Shown one piece after another: positions 18,664-26,711 of a DNA stretch of 44,245 nucleotides. This stretch comes from Actinomyces ruminis (GTDB taxonomy: Bacteria; Actinomycetota; Actinomycetes; Actinomycetales; Actinomycetaceae): NCBI RefSeq assembly GCF_002154335.2, contig NZ_MTPX02000077.1, positions 1 to 44,245 of the forward strand. The letters run 5' to 3'. Within the stretch, counting starts at the first letter, position 1. Every line of letters starts with the position of its first letter. Under the pieces are notes generated by a model, which saw only the letters and a list, made by a program, of their open reading frames with translations, was not told where the DNA came from and did not search any database. Position numbers and translations under genes: made by a program.

Positions 18664-19163
18664 ATGAATATGTCACCGCACATGCCCGCTAGCGAGGTAC
18701 TCGCCGTCGTGCAGTGGCTGACGGCGCGAGGAGCCACCTATCAGGTCTACGGCGGCTGGGCCGTCGACGCGCTCGTCGGGAGGCAGACTCGTGCGCACGG
18801 GGACCTTGATGTGTTCGTGGATGCGACTGCCATGCCAGACCTGCTCACCTGACTTGGGGGACGGGGCTACCGGCCCCTCGTCGACTGGCTGCCGATCCGC
18901 GTGGAGCTGGCGCCTCCCCTCGGCGGGGTCGACGTCCACCCCATGCCCTGGAGGGCAACGGCGACGGCGTCCAGCAGGGTTTCGACGAGCAAACGTTCCA
19001 CCACCGCGCCGACGAGCGCACCACCGGCACCATCGCGGGGACACCTGTGGTGGTCGCCAATGTCCACCGCCTCCGGCATCTGCGCGAGGGCTACGAGCCC
19101 CGCCCTGAAGAGCTGCACGTCCTGCGCCTGCTCGACCGTCTCGAGCGCACCGCCGCGAACTGA
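18664..19163 (+). pseudogene. Nucleotidyltransferase (aminoglycoside/lincosamide type), broken
   Basis: The N-terminus reads as a small AadA/LinB-like nucleotidyltransferase: YQVYGGWAVDALVGRQTR followed by AHGDLDVFV, the GGWAVD...R..D.D catalytic signature with the metal-binding D-x-D. Translation stops at an in-frame TGA (18850-18852) where the family continues (LGGRGYRPLVDWLPIRVEL). A C is then missing near 18947 (CCC-CTG read as CCC-TGG), after which the end reads GTPVVVANVHRLRHLREGY. Total span with one base restored is 166 codons. Stop plus frameshift argues for real decay more than elsewhere, though the frameshift may be the same kind of missing base. A functional enzyme would transfer an AMP group to a small molecule or tRNA-like target. 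Confidence 0.7.
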
Positions 19164-19193
19164 CTACTCCTTCCCTACTCACGCCCGCAAACT

Positions 19194-19311
19194 GTCCAAA
19201 TCCGGCATAAACGAGCCTGAAGCGGAGACTGGCGTTCTCACGACCGTTGAAATCATGCGGATCTGCCGTCGCGCAGAGAGAGCATCGCCGTCATTAATGC
19301 CGGATTTGGAC
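19194..19311. repeat. Inverted repeat flanking about 84 bp, right border of island 1
   Basis: GTCCAAATCCGGCAT at 19194 recurs in reverse complement as ATGCCGGATTTGGAC, ending at 19311. The enclosed DNA is non-coding. The arrangement resembles a small miniature element or the ends of a lost insertion, and lies between the broken nucleotidyltransferase and the tRNA-Ala pair. Confidence 0.55.
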
Positions 19312-19353
19312 ATTCGCTCCGACGATCCGGGCTTGAAGGAGGCGAAACCTGGG

Positions 19354-19426
19354 TGGAGCTAGGGGGATTCGAACCCCCGACCTCTTCCATGCCATGGAAG
19401 CGCGCTACCAACTGCGCCATAGCCCC
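19354..19426 (-). tRNA. tRNA-Ala (anticodon GGC), copy 1
   Basis: On the reverse strand the acceptor is GGGGCTA/TAGCTCC with one wobble, the anticodon arm is CTTCC-ATGGCAT-GGAAG (GGC), and the T arm is CGGGGG/CCCCC-rich. No exact CCA is encoded. Confidence 0.95.
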
Positions 19427-19463
19427 TAATGGTTGATCGGCCCGCCGCTTGGGGCGGTGATCG

Positions 19464-19536
19464 TGGAGCTAGGGGGATTCGAACCCCCGACCTCTTCCAT
19501 GCCATGGAAGCGCGCTACCAACTGCGCCATAGCCCC
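19464..19536 (-). tRNA. tRNA-Ala (anticodon GGC), copy 2
   Basis: Identical in sequence to the neighbouring copy and exactly 110 bases away; a tandem duplication. Both are transcribed leftward toward island 1. Confidence 0.95.
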
Positions 19537-19704
19537 TTGCGGGTTTCGCCCTCGCGGGCGACGTCCAAACTCTACGGAGTCAGACGGTCCCCGAGCAAAT
19601 CAGAATCGCGTGCCGTGCCTCACCCGCCCGTGCATGCCGGGGCCGCTCACCGGCCGGCGCCAACTCGCCGGTGGGCACACGCCGCCCGCGCACGCTGGCG
19701 CCGC

Positions 19705-20318
19705 TCACTGCACGTTCCACTCGGTGAGTGACCAACCGGGCACCCGCTCCCCCGGCACCACGACCCCGTGGCGGCAGTTATCCAGGCTGCGCAACCCGAA
19801 CCAACCGGCGGGGTCGAGCCCAAGCAGATGGGTGATGCCCAGCGTGATCGCCGAGCCGTGGGAGACGACCACCACGGTCTGACCGCCGTCCGCCCGTGGG
19901 GTCTCCTCCAGGATGCGCTCCAGGGTGCCACCCACGCGCAGTGACACCGCCGGTCGGGTCTCCACACCGACGTCGGCCGGATCCTCGCCCCGCTTCCAGG
20001 CGGCGTAGGCCTCGGGCCACCGGCTCTCCATCTCGACGCGTGAGAGTCCCTCCCAGCGGCGAAGGAGCGCTCCAACAGGCCCTCATCCAGTTCGATATCG
20101 ACGCCGGCCAGTTCGGCCAGGGCACGTGCCGTCTCCTGGGCGCGAGACAGCGGGGAGGAGACGATCCGCACCGGCGCCAGCGCGGCGAGTCCGGGAGCGG
20201 CGGCACGCGCCTGCTCACGACCGGTCGCGTTCAAGGGAATGTCGACGCGACCCTGCACGCGCGCCTGGGCGTTGTAGTCGGTCTGGCCGTGCCGCCACAG
20301 GATGAGTCTGGTGGTCAT
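19705..20318 (-). CDS. Histidine phosphatase (phosphoglycerate mutase-like), frameshifted
   Basis: The catalytic RHG motif lies at the N-terminus (LILWRHGQTDYN). The usual SPLSRAQETA and LLERSFG blocks follow, then after the break TVVVVSHGSAITLGI supplies the second catalytic His. One base is missing near 20060 (TTC-GGC-CGC read as TTC-GCC-GCT). Restored length is 204 residues, ordinary for the family. The ATG at 20316-20318 is 17 bases past the rsfS stop, so it is likely co-transcribed with rsfS and nadD. Substrate unknown; some relatives act on 3-phosphoglycerate or glucosyl-3-phosphoglycerate. Confidence 0.87.
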
Positions 20319-20335
20319 GAGCTGGGCAGCCGATC

Positions 20336-20716
20336 TCAGGCCTGGGCCGGTTCCGAGGCGAGCTCGGGCAGAGGCACCAGCGGGCAGTCCTTCCACAGGC
20401 GCTCAAGCCCGTAGTACTCGCGGTCCTCAGCCTGCAGCACGTGCACTACGACGTCAGCGTAGTCGAGCAGCACCCAGCGGGCCTCCTCCAGTCCCTCCCG
20501 CGACCGCGCCTTGGCGCCCGCCTTGAACATGTCCTCCTCGACGGCGTCGACGACGGCGCGCACCTGGCGCTCGTTCGCGGCGGAGACAATCAGGAAGATG
20601 TCCGCGAAGGGCAGACGCTCGGATACGTCAATGGCGACGGCGCCGCTCGCCTTCTTCTCTGTGGCGGCGCGGGCCGCAACGGCGGCCAGCTCGACGGCGT
20701 GTTCGGTAGCGGGCAC
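20336..20716 (-). CDS. rsfS: Ribosome silencing factor RsfS
   Basis: RsfS/DUF143 (Iojap) protein that binds L14 (uL14) and blocks 30S-50S joining in starvation. Visible hallmarks: KKASGAVAIDVSERLPFADI, FLIVSAANERQVRAVVDAV, WVLLDYADVVVHV and REYYGLERLW. I choose the GTG at 20714-20716 because GGAGAAGGAG stands eight bases upstream. It neighbours nadD with one intervening gene, the common actinobacterial context. Confidence 0.95.
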   Translation of the reverse strand: MPATEHAVELAAVAARAATEKKASGAVAIDVSERLPFADIFLIVSAANERQVRAVVDAVEEDMFKAGAKARSREGLEEARWVLLDYADVVVHVLQAEDREYYGLERLWKDCPLVPLPELASEPAQA

Positions 20717-20856
20717 GGGGCTCCTTCTCCGGCTGAACATCGGTACTGGCCCACCACTCTACGGGCCAGCTCGCGGCATGAGGCACGCGGGCAGCCGAGT
20801 GTGGCCAAGCCGACGTCCGCGCCGAACCGCGGGATCGGCGAATTGTCCGGTCCGGG

Positions 20857-22307
20857 CTAGATGAGCAGCCGCGTCCAGGCGTCGAGCGTCTGCGACAGCG
20901 CGCCGATGATGCCGTTGTGGAGCAGGAACCACACCACTGCGAGCACAACCAACGCAAGCACCACGGCCAGCAGGATGATCAGCAGCGTATGTCCCGCGCG
21001 CGAGCCGCCCTCGGTCTGGGTCGACGCCTCTGCCGCCTCGGTCCCCGCCGACTCCGCCTTGGCCTCTGTCTTCGGGGCCGGCGCAGCGACCGGAGCGCTT
21101 TCGGCTTCGCCCTCGGACGGTTCCTCCGCCCGGTCCACGGTCCCTGAGCCGGCCGCGTCCGCATCGGTCAGGGAGTGCCACTGCGGGTTGTCGATGCCGC
21201 CGAAAATCTCGGCGTCCTCGTCGTCTTCCTCACCGGCGACTTCCTGGGGAACCTGCAGCGCCGCGTCCGGCTGAATCACCGGCTGGACCGCGCTGAGCTG
21301 CCCGGTGTCGGTGTCTACCGTGCGCACGCCCTGGGCGGCGGAGGGGATGCGGACGATGGGACGGCGCGTCGGCGTCTTCGGCCCTTCGTCCTCTGCGGCG
21401 GGCTCGGCGGCCGGCTCATCGGCAGGCTGGCCGGACTCCTCGGCGACGTGCCGGTGGCGCAGGGAGCGACGCGTCGGGGTGGAAGCCGCCGCATCCGGCT
21501 GTGCGTCCAGGATCGGGGCGTCGACCGCGTCGAGAACCCCGGTGGGCAGACTGGCGATCTCCTCCATCTGTGCACCGGTCAGGGTGGTGTCGGCCACCTG
21601 CGGGGAGCCGGCACCGGGCACGCCCGTCACCGGGGTGACGGGCGCGGACGCCTCCGCATCTTCTTCTGCCGATGCTTCTTCGGCGGCGGGCTCCTCGGCG
21701 GCGGGCTCTTCGGCGGCGGGCTCCCCGGCGGGAACCTGCGCCGGGGTCTGGGCCGACGGCGCGGCCTGCATGGCAGACGCGACTTCCGACTCCGTCGGCG
21801 TCGCAACCGCGGTAGCAGTCTCAGATTCGGCTTCGGTCGCCTCCGGTGCAATGGCCTTCGACTCGGTCGCCCCCTCGGTTTCCGCATCCGTGGTTTCCTC
21901 GGTCTCCGCAGCCTCCGCGGCCTCCTCCGGCTCGGCCGGGCTTTCGGCGGTGGCGGGAGTCGGCGCCGTCGCCTGCTCGGCGGGACCGCCCTCGGCGGGC
22001 GTCGCGGCGACGGCGTGCTGACCGGTACCCCCGGGTGCGGGAACGCTGATGATGGGCTGTTCGGCCAGCGGTCCTGGAGCGCACGCGCCTGCTCGGGAGT
22101 GATTTCCCCGGCTTCAAGTGCCTGCTGCAGCGCCTCCGCCTCCTCGCGCAGACGCCGCATTTCCCGGCGGGTGAGCAGCGGCTGCTGCCCGGTCAGCGCC
22201 GCCTCACGCTCGGCGGCGCGCTCCGCCTCCCGTATGGCACGACGGCTACGACGCGGGGCAGCCCCCGAGCCGGACTCGGACTGGTTGACGTCGGTGTTCT
22301 CACTCAC
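20857..22307 (-). CDS. Ala/Glu/Pro-rich membrane-anchored protein, frameshifted
   Basis: One C is missing near 22070 (GAC-CCG read as GAC-CGC). Restored, the protein has 483 residues: a basic, helical N-terminus ([33 protein letters not shown], then [10 protein letters not shown]), a long low-complexity Ala/Glu/Pro/Thr region, and one C-terminal membrane helix ([20 protein letters not shown]) near the end. The likely topology is a cytoplasmic N-terminus. Its GTG start overlaps the nadD stop by eight bases. Genes of this build between nadD and rsfS occur in Actinomycetaceae; function unknown. The 15-bp DNA repeat inside it is listed separately. Confidence 0.7.
21680..21724. repeat. Three exact-period 15-bp tandem repeats coding AAEEP
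   Basis: TCGGCGGCGGGCTCY occurs at 21680, 21695 and 21710 on the + strand. On the coding strand each copy encodes AAEEP-type pentapeptides in the low-complexity stalk of the membrane-anchored protein. Copy-number change would lengthen the stalk without breaking the frame. Confidence 0.85.
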
Positions 22308-22980
22308 CTTCGCTCTCCTTCCTCAGGGACTGCTCACGCGCTACATGGGCGGTCATTGACGTCGTCGACGCCGACCGCTCGGCCACGCGGTAAAGACCAT
22401 ATTTGCGGATGTACTGGACGACGCCGTCAGGCACCAGATACCAAACGGGACCGCCGTGGCTGACCCGCTCGCGGCAGTCGGTGGAGGAGATGGCCATCGC
22501 AGGCACCTCCACCAGGGAGATCTTGTCCGCGGGCAGGCCCGTGTCCGTAAGCACGTGACCGGGCCGGGTCACCCCCACCATGTGCGCCAAGGAGAGGATC
22601 TCCTCGTTGTCCTTCCAGGTCAGGATCTGGGCAAGGGCATCAGCGCCGGTGATGAAGTACAACTCGGCGCCCGGGTACTCCGCCATGATGTCATGAAGCG
22701 TATCGATCGTATAGGTGGTGCCGCCCCGATCAATATCCACCCGGGAGACCGTGAAGCGCGGGTTCGACGCAGTCGCGATCACCGTCATCAGGTAGCGGTG
22801 CTCGGCCGGAGAGACGCGTCGGTCCTTTTTGAACGGCTGCGCCCAGGTGGGCACAAAAATGACCTCGTCCAGTTTGAAGACGTCCTGCACCTCGGAGGCA
22901 GCCACAAGGTGTCCGTGGTGGATTGGGTCGAAGGTGCCGCCCATAATGCCGATACGCAAGGGTTGCGCGCTGCCGCTCAC
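22300..22980 (-). CDS. nadD: Nicotinate-nucleotide adenylyltransferase NadD
   Basis: Converts nicotinate mononucleotide and ATP to deamido-NAD in NAD synthesis. The nucleotidyltransferase signature [12 protein letters not shown] follows the start, with [25 protein letters not shown] and the C-terminal [11 protein letters not shown] block (the ISSTxxR ATP site). The GTG at 22978-22980 is preferred over longer starts because it stands right before [12 protein letters not shown] and behind a GAGGTG ribosome site. First gene of the leftward nadD - membrane protein - rsfS - phosphatase cluster. Confidence 0.95.
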   Translation of the reverse strand: MSGSAQPLRIGIMGGTFDPIHHGHLVAASEVQDVFKLDEVIFVPTWAQPFKKDRRVSPAEHRYLMTVIATASNPRFTVSRVDIDRGGTTYTIDTLHDIMAEYPGAELYFITGADALAQILTWKDNEEILSLAHMVGVTRPGHVLTDTGLPADKISLVEVPAMAISSTDCRERVSHGGPVWYLVPDGVVQYIRKYGLYRVAERSASTTSMTAHVAREQSLRKESEGE

Positions 22981-23335
22981 AGGCACCTCGCTAAGGTGTC
23001 GGTCTCCACGCACACTCCTCCGGCTCGTTCCGCACGCCGAATGCGCGCGGGCGCCTACATACTGCCACGCTGCAGGCATCGGGGCCGACTCTCACACGCG
23101 GAGCACCGCTGTTATCACGCCAACTCTGATCAAAAGCCGGTAACACATCTGTACGTTCAAAACTCACACATAACCGGCGGACTATGACTACGATCACAAC
23201 AGGTTGTCGTCATCCTCCTACTGCTTCTTCCCCACGACGCCTGCCACGTCCCTGCCAGCGCCGTAGTGACAGCACAGGAGTCGGATGGAGCCTCGGCCGA
23301 CGGCAGCACCGCCCTATCCCGAAAGGAGACCGACG
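22981..23335. promoter_or_regulatory. Divergent intergenic region, nadD / dcu
   Basis: About 355 bases between two divergent genes, so both promoters should be here. An AT-richer patch (about 23105-23200) contains an imperfect inverted pair GCCGGT...ACCGGC (about 23129-23174), a candidate operator. No gene seen. Confidence 0.4.
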
Positions 23336-24646
23336 ATGATCTGGTTCCATCTGGCCGTCGTCCTGCTGTTCATCATCATTGGCGCCCGCATGGGCGGCGT
23401 CGGCATCGGCCTGGCCGGCGGCGCCGGCATTCTGGTGCTGGCGCTGACCGGCGTACACACCTCGGCCGATGACGCCCCTTGGGAGGTCATCGGCATCATC
23501 ATGTCGGTGATCTGCACGGTCGCAGCGCTACAGCTCGCCGGGGCAATGGACCACCTGGTCCACCTGACCGAGGTCCTCCTGCGCAAGCATCCCAAGCAGA
23601 TTGTGTTTCTCGCGCCGATCGTCACCTACCTGATGTCGTTGCTCTGCGGCACCGGGCACACCGCCTACTCCGTCATCCCCGTCATCGTGGACGTGGCCAA
23701 GGGCCACGGCATTCGCCCCTCGCGGCCGCTGTCGATCGCCGTGGTCGCCTCCCAGGTGGGTGTGGCCGCCTCCCCGATCTCCGCGGCCATGGTGGCACTC
23801 GTCGTCGCCTTGGAGCCGATTAACATCGGCTACCTGCAGTGCCTGGCCATCGTCATTCCGACCACCTTCATCGGCTGCATGGTGGGCGCCGTCGTCGCCT
23901 ACTTCCAGGGCAGCGAGCTGGAGGACGACCCGGTCTACCTCGAGCGCAAGGCCAAGGGCCTGGTCAAGCCCTCCACCGCCGCGGCTAAGGACTACCAGCC
24001 GGCCCCCAGCGCCGTTCCGAGCCTGATCATCTTCCTGGTGGCCCTCATCCTGGTGGTCGCCTACGCCACCATCTCCTCCCCCGAGCTGGGCATCCTGTCC
24101 GACCCGCCGATGGGCTCCACCCCGGCCATCATGACCATCATGCTGGCCACCGCCGCGATCATCTGCGCCGCCGCCAAGAAGCCGACCACCCAGATCGCCA
24201 CCCAGGACACCTTCCGGGCCGGCATGACCGCCGCCGTGTGCATCCTCGGTCTGGCCTGGCTGGGCAACGCCTTCGTCAACCACTATGAGGAGACCATCTC
24301 CAACGCCCTGTCCGGCCCGTTCCAGGCGGCCCCGTGGCTGGTGGCGGTGTTCTTCTACTTCGCCGCGCCGCTGATGTTCTCCCACGCCGCCACCACCCGG
24401 GCGTTCATGCCGCTCATGGTGTCCCTGGGCCTGCCCGGGACGGCACTGGTGGCCTCCTACCCGGCGGTGGCGAACTACTACCTGCTGCCCAACTACCCGA
24501 CGACGGTCGCCGCCATGGAGATGGACGACACCGGCTCCACCCGGGTGGGCAAGATGGTGCTGAACCACCCCTTCGTGCTGCCGGGCACCGCGTCCATCAT
24601 CGTGTGCGTGGCCCTGGGCTTCATGATCGCCCCGTTCATCCTGTGA
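23336..24646 (+). CDS. Anaerobic C4-dicarboxylate transporter (Dcu family)
   Basis: 436 residues, about ten to twelve hydrophobic segments. Family marks include the N-terminal WFHLAVVLLFIIIGARMGG, VTYLMSLLCGTGHTAYSVIP, VVASQVGVAASPISAAMVAL and LPNYPTTVAAMEMDDTGST. Members exchange fumarate, malate or aspartate for succinate during fermentation and fumarate respiration. I start at the ATG 23336-23338 behind AAAGGAGA, not at the earlier in-frame ATG. DcuA and DcuB cannot be told apart by eye. It stands alone, convergent with the histidine-kinase gene. Confidence 0.93.
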   Translation: MIWFHLAVVLLFIIIGARMGGVGIGLAGGAGILVLALTGVHTSADDAPWEVIGIIMSVICTVAALQLAGAMDHLVHLTEVLLRKHPKQIVFLAPIVTYLMSLLCGTGHTAYSVIPVIVDVAKGHGIRPSRPLSIAVVASQVGVAASPISAAMVALVVALEPINIGYLQCLAIVIPTTFIGCMVGAVVAYFQGSELEDDPVYLERKAKGLVKPSTAAAKDYQPAPSAVPSLIIFLVALILVVAYATISSPELGILSDPPMGSTPAIMTIMLATAAIICAAAKKPTTQIATQDTFRAGMTAAVCILGLAWLGNAFVNHYEETISNALSGPFQAAPWLVAVFFYFAAPLMFSHAATTRAFMPLMVSLGLPGTALVASYPAVANYYLLPNYPTTVAAMEMDDTGSTRVGKMVLNHPFVLPGTASIIVCVALGFMIAPFIL

Positions 24647-24670
24647 CCCGCCCCGACCGCACGTTGAGTT

Positions 24671-24729
24671 CCGACGCGCGTTTTGGAGGACTGCCCGCAC
24701 CCGGCGGTCACCTTCAAAACGCGCGTCGG
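24671..24729. terminator. Long hairpin between convergent genes (bidirectional terminator candidate)
   Basis: A perfect 15-bp stem, CCGACGCGCGTTTTG at 24671-24685 with CAAAACGCGCGTCGG at 24715-24729. It is extended inward by GAGG/CCTT and ACTGCC/GGCGGT pairs around a short loop. It lies 25 bases after the Dcu stop and 75 before the kinase stop. There is no T run, so it may instead be a dispersed palindromic repeat. Confidence 0.6.
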
Positions 24730-24803
24730 TGTTTCATGGCGCCGACTGGGGCGACGCGGGCTCCGGCGGGGGTTGGGAGTGCCGGCTCGGCCGCGCAGGC
24801 TAG

Positions 24804-25898
24804 TCAGAGCCGACGCCTGCGACCCACGCTCACCAGCGCTCCCCGCGGCAGCACATTGTTGGGATCCAGAGACTTGGGCACGGCGTTGAGCAGGATCGAG
24901 AAGACAGCGGGCCTGCGCTGAGACAGTTCGATGCGCCCGCCATCGGCCTCCACCAGGTCCTTGGCCAGGGCCAACCCCACCCCAGTGGAGCCATGCCCGG
25001 AGACGTTGCGCTCAAACACGTTCGGGGCAATGTCCTCGGCCACGCCCTCGCCCTCGTCGGCGACGTCGATGAAGACACCGTGCCCGCCGTTGGCGCTGCG
25101 CACGTTCACACTCGTGGTGCCGTCGCCGTAGCGCAGCGAGTTCTCAATGACGGTGGCCAGCACCTGTGCCAGCGACCCGGGCGTGGCCAGCACCGGCATA
25201 CCGACCTCGTCGGTGAAGGTGATCTCACGCCCCGCCTCGTGGAAGGCCGGCTCCCATTCCTCACGCTGCTGGGCGAACAGGTCCGCCAGGTGCAGGGCCT
25301 CGGTGGTGCCGCCGCCGGTGCGTCGGGAAATGCGCAACAGGTCCTCCACCACGCCGGCGAGACGGTCCACCTGCTCAATGCAGGCGCGCGCCTCCTCGCG
25401 CACCTCCTCCTGAGTGGACAGCAGCTCAATCTCCTCCAGGCGCAGGCTCAACGACGTCAAGGGCGTGCGCAGCTGGTGAGAGGCGTCCGAGGCGAACTGC
25501 CGTTCGGCGGCGATACGGCCGGCCACGCGCTCGGCGCTGCGCACCAGCTCGGCCTGCACCAGGTCGATCTCCTCGATGCCGGACGAACGCAGGCGCGGCC
25601 GTACCTGTCCGGATCCGAGCTGCTCGGCCTCGGCCGCGAGGTAGATCAGGGGGGCGCTGATACGCCGCGATGCCCTTGCCGCGACGATGTAGGCGGCCAC
25701 CAGCGCCACCGCGGCCAGGCCGACGGTGGTCAGCACCACGACCATGATCACCCGCAGGTGGTCGTCACTGTCGGAGGAGGCACGGGAGGCGACGGCGATC
25801 CAGGCTCCGCCCAGCGGCACCCCCAGGAGGATGACGGCGACGGAGACCGCCGCCATGGTCATCTGCATCGCTCGGCGTTGCATTGTCCCTGCCCTCAC
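24804..25898 (-). CDS. Sensor histidine kinase
   Basis: 364 residues. Two membrane helices (about residues 10-35 and 52-75) enclose only a short loop, so the sensed signal is probably at or in the membrane. A HAMP-like linker follows, then the H box FASDASHQLRTPLTSL (phospho-accepting His), N box VIENSLRYG, G1 DEGEGV and G2 STGVGLALAKDL. The C-terminus carries an extra basic tail (SVGRRRRL). It is 47 bases downstream of its response regulator, forming one operon. An internal ATG (MQRRAMQM) is an alternative start. Confidence 0.9.
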   Translation of the reverse strand: MRAGTMQRRAMQMTMAAVSVAVILLGVPLGGAWIAVASRASSDSDDHLRVIMVVVLTTVGLAAVALVAAYIVAARASRRISAPLIYLAAEAEQLGSGQVRPRLRSSGIEEIDLVQAELVRSAERVAGRIAAERQFASDASHQLRTPLTSLSLRLEEIELLSTQEEVREEARACIEQVDRLAGVVEDLLRISRRTGGGTTEALHLADLFAQQREEWEPAFHEAGREITFTDEVGMPVLATPGSLAQVLATVIENSLRYGDGTTSVNVRSANGGHGVFIDVADEGEGVAEDIAPNVFERNVSGHGSTGVGLALAKDLVEADGGRIELSQRRPAVFSILLNAVPKSLDPNNVLPRGALVSVGRRRRL

Positions 25899-25945
25899 AG
25901 ACGGTCGCTTTTAGTTGTGGCCGATTCCAGATCCGGGGTATTCGG

Positions 25946-26614
25946 TCAAACCGCCAGCCGGTACCCGGCACCGTCGGCCACGAGCAGTGCGGGGGAATCG
26001 GCGTCGTCGCCCAGTTTGCGGCGCAGCCAGGTGATGTGCATGGCCAGGGTGTGCTCGGTGCCGGTCGGATCCTCGCCCCAGACCTCCTTGAGGATGTCCT
26101 CGGTGGGCAGCGTCTGGCCGCCGCCGCGCACCAGCACGCGCAGCAGTTCGAACTCCCGCGTGGTCAACTGAAGCTCGCCCCCGTCGACGAAGGCCCGGTG
26201 GGCGGCGACGTCGACGCGAATGTTTCCGGCGACCAGCTCCTCCTCGATCGCCTCCCCCGAGGCACGCCGCACCTGCGCCCGCACGCGGGCGAGCAGCTCG
26301 GCCAGGCGGAAGGGCTTGGTCACGTAGTCGTCCGCGCCGGCATCGAGACCGACCACCAGGTCGGTGTCCTCGCTGCGAGCGGTGAGCATGAGGATGGGGA
26401 TGGTCAGGCCCTGGGCGCGGACCTGCCGAGCCACGTCCAGACCGTCGATGTCGGGCAGGCCGAGGTCGAGGACGATGATGTCCGCTCCGTCCAGGTCTTC
26501 CAGGGCGCCCTTGCCGGTGCCGTGGGCGTGGACCTCGTAGCCCTCACGGCCGAAGGCGCGGGCGAGCGGCTCGGAGATGGCGGGGTCGTCCTCAACGAGA
26601 AGCACAGTCGTCAT
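25946..26614 (-). CDS. OmpR/PhoB-family response regulator
   Basis: 222 residues. The receiver domain starts VLLVEDDPAISEPLA, with the phospho-acceptor Asp in DIIVLDLGLPDIDGL (about residue 50), the conserved Thr in LMLTARSED and Lys in DYVTKPF. The winged-helix output domain is recognisable by LTTREFELLRVLVR and LAMHITWLRRKLGDD. Cognate partner of the downstream kinase; targets unknown. Confidence 0.95.
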   Translation of the reverse strand: MTTVLLVEDDPAISEPLARAFGREGYEVHAHGTGKGALEDLDGADIIVLDLGLPDIDGLDVARQVRAQGLTIPILMLTARSEDTDLVVGLDAGADDYVTKPFRLAELLARVRAQVRRASGEAIEEELVAGNIRVDVAAHRAFVDGGELQLTTREFELLRVLVRGGGQTLPTEDILKEVWGEDPTGTEHTLAMHITWLRRKLGDDADSPALLVADGAGYRLAV

Positions 26615-26711
26615 GCCCAGGATCGTATGCGACCAGGGCGGCGGGCGTCATCCTCCCCACGCAGGAGGCATTTCGCCCCGGGCCGGGGCCGACGCCCCGA
26701 ACCGGTGGGTC

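Noticed and set aside
3485..19350. Intact prophage or integrative element between the tRNA genes
   Set aside because: No integrase, excisionase, structural phage genes or duplicated tRNA end were found.
19433..19882. Frames overlapping the tRNA-Ala genes
   Set aside because: They read through the tRNAs (GGFEPPTSSMPW-type peptide is the usual translation of a tRNA antisense) and are not genes.
21175..22359. Gly/Arg-rich 394-codon frame on the + strand
   Set aside because: Antisense of the Ala/Glu-rich membrane protein gene; composition is a by-product of its repeats.
23528..24700. 390-codon frame opposite the Dcu carrier
   Set aside because: Gly/His/Asp-rich antisense translation of a well-recognised transporter.
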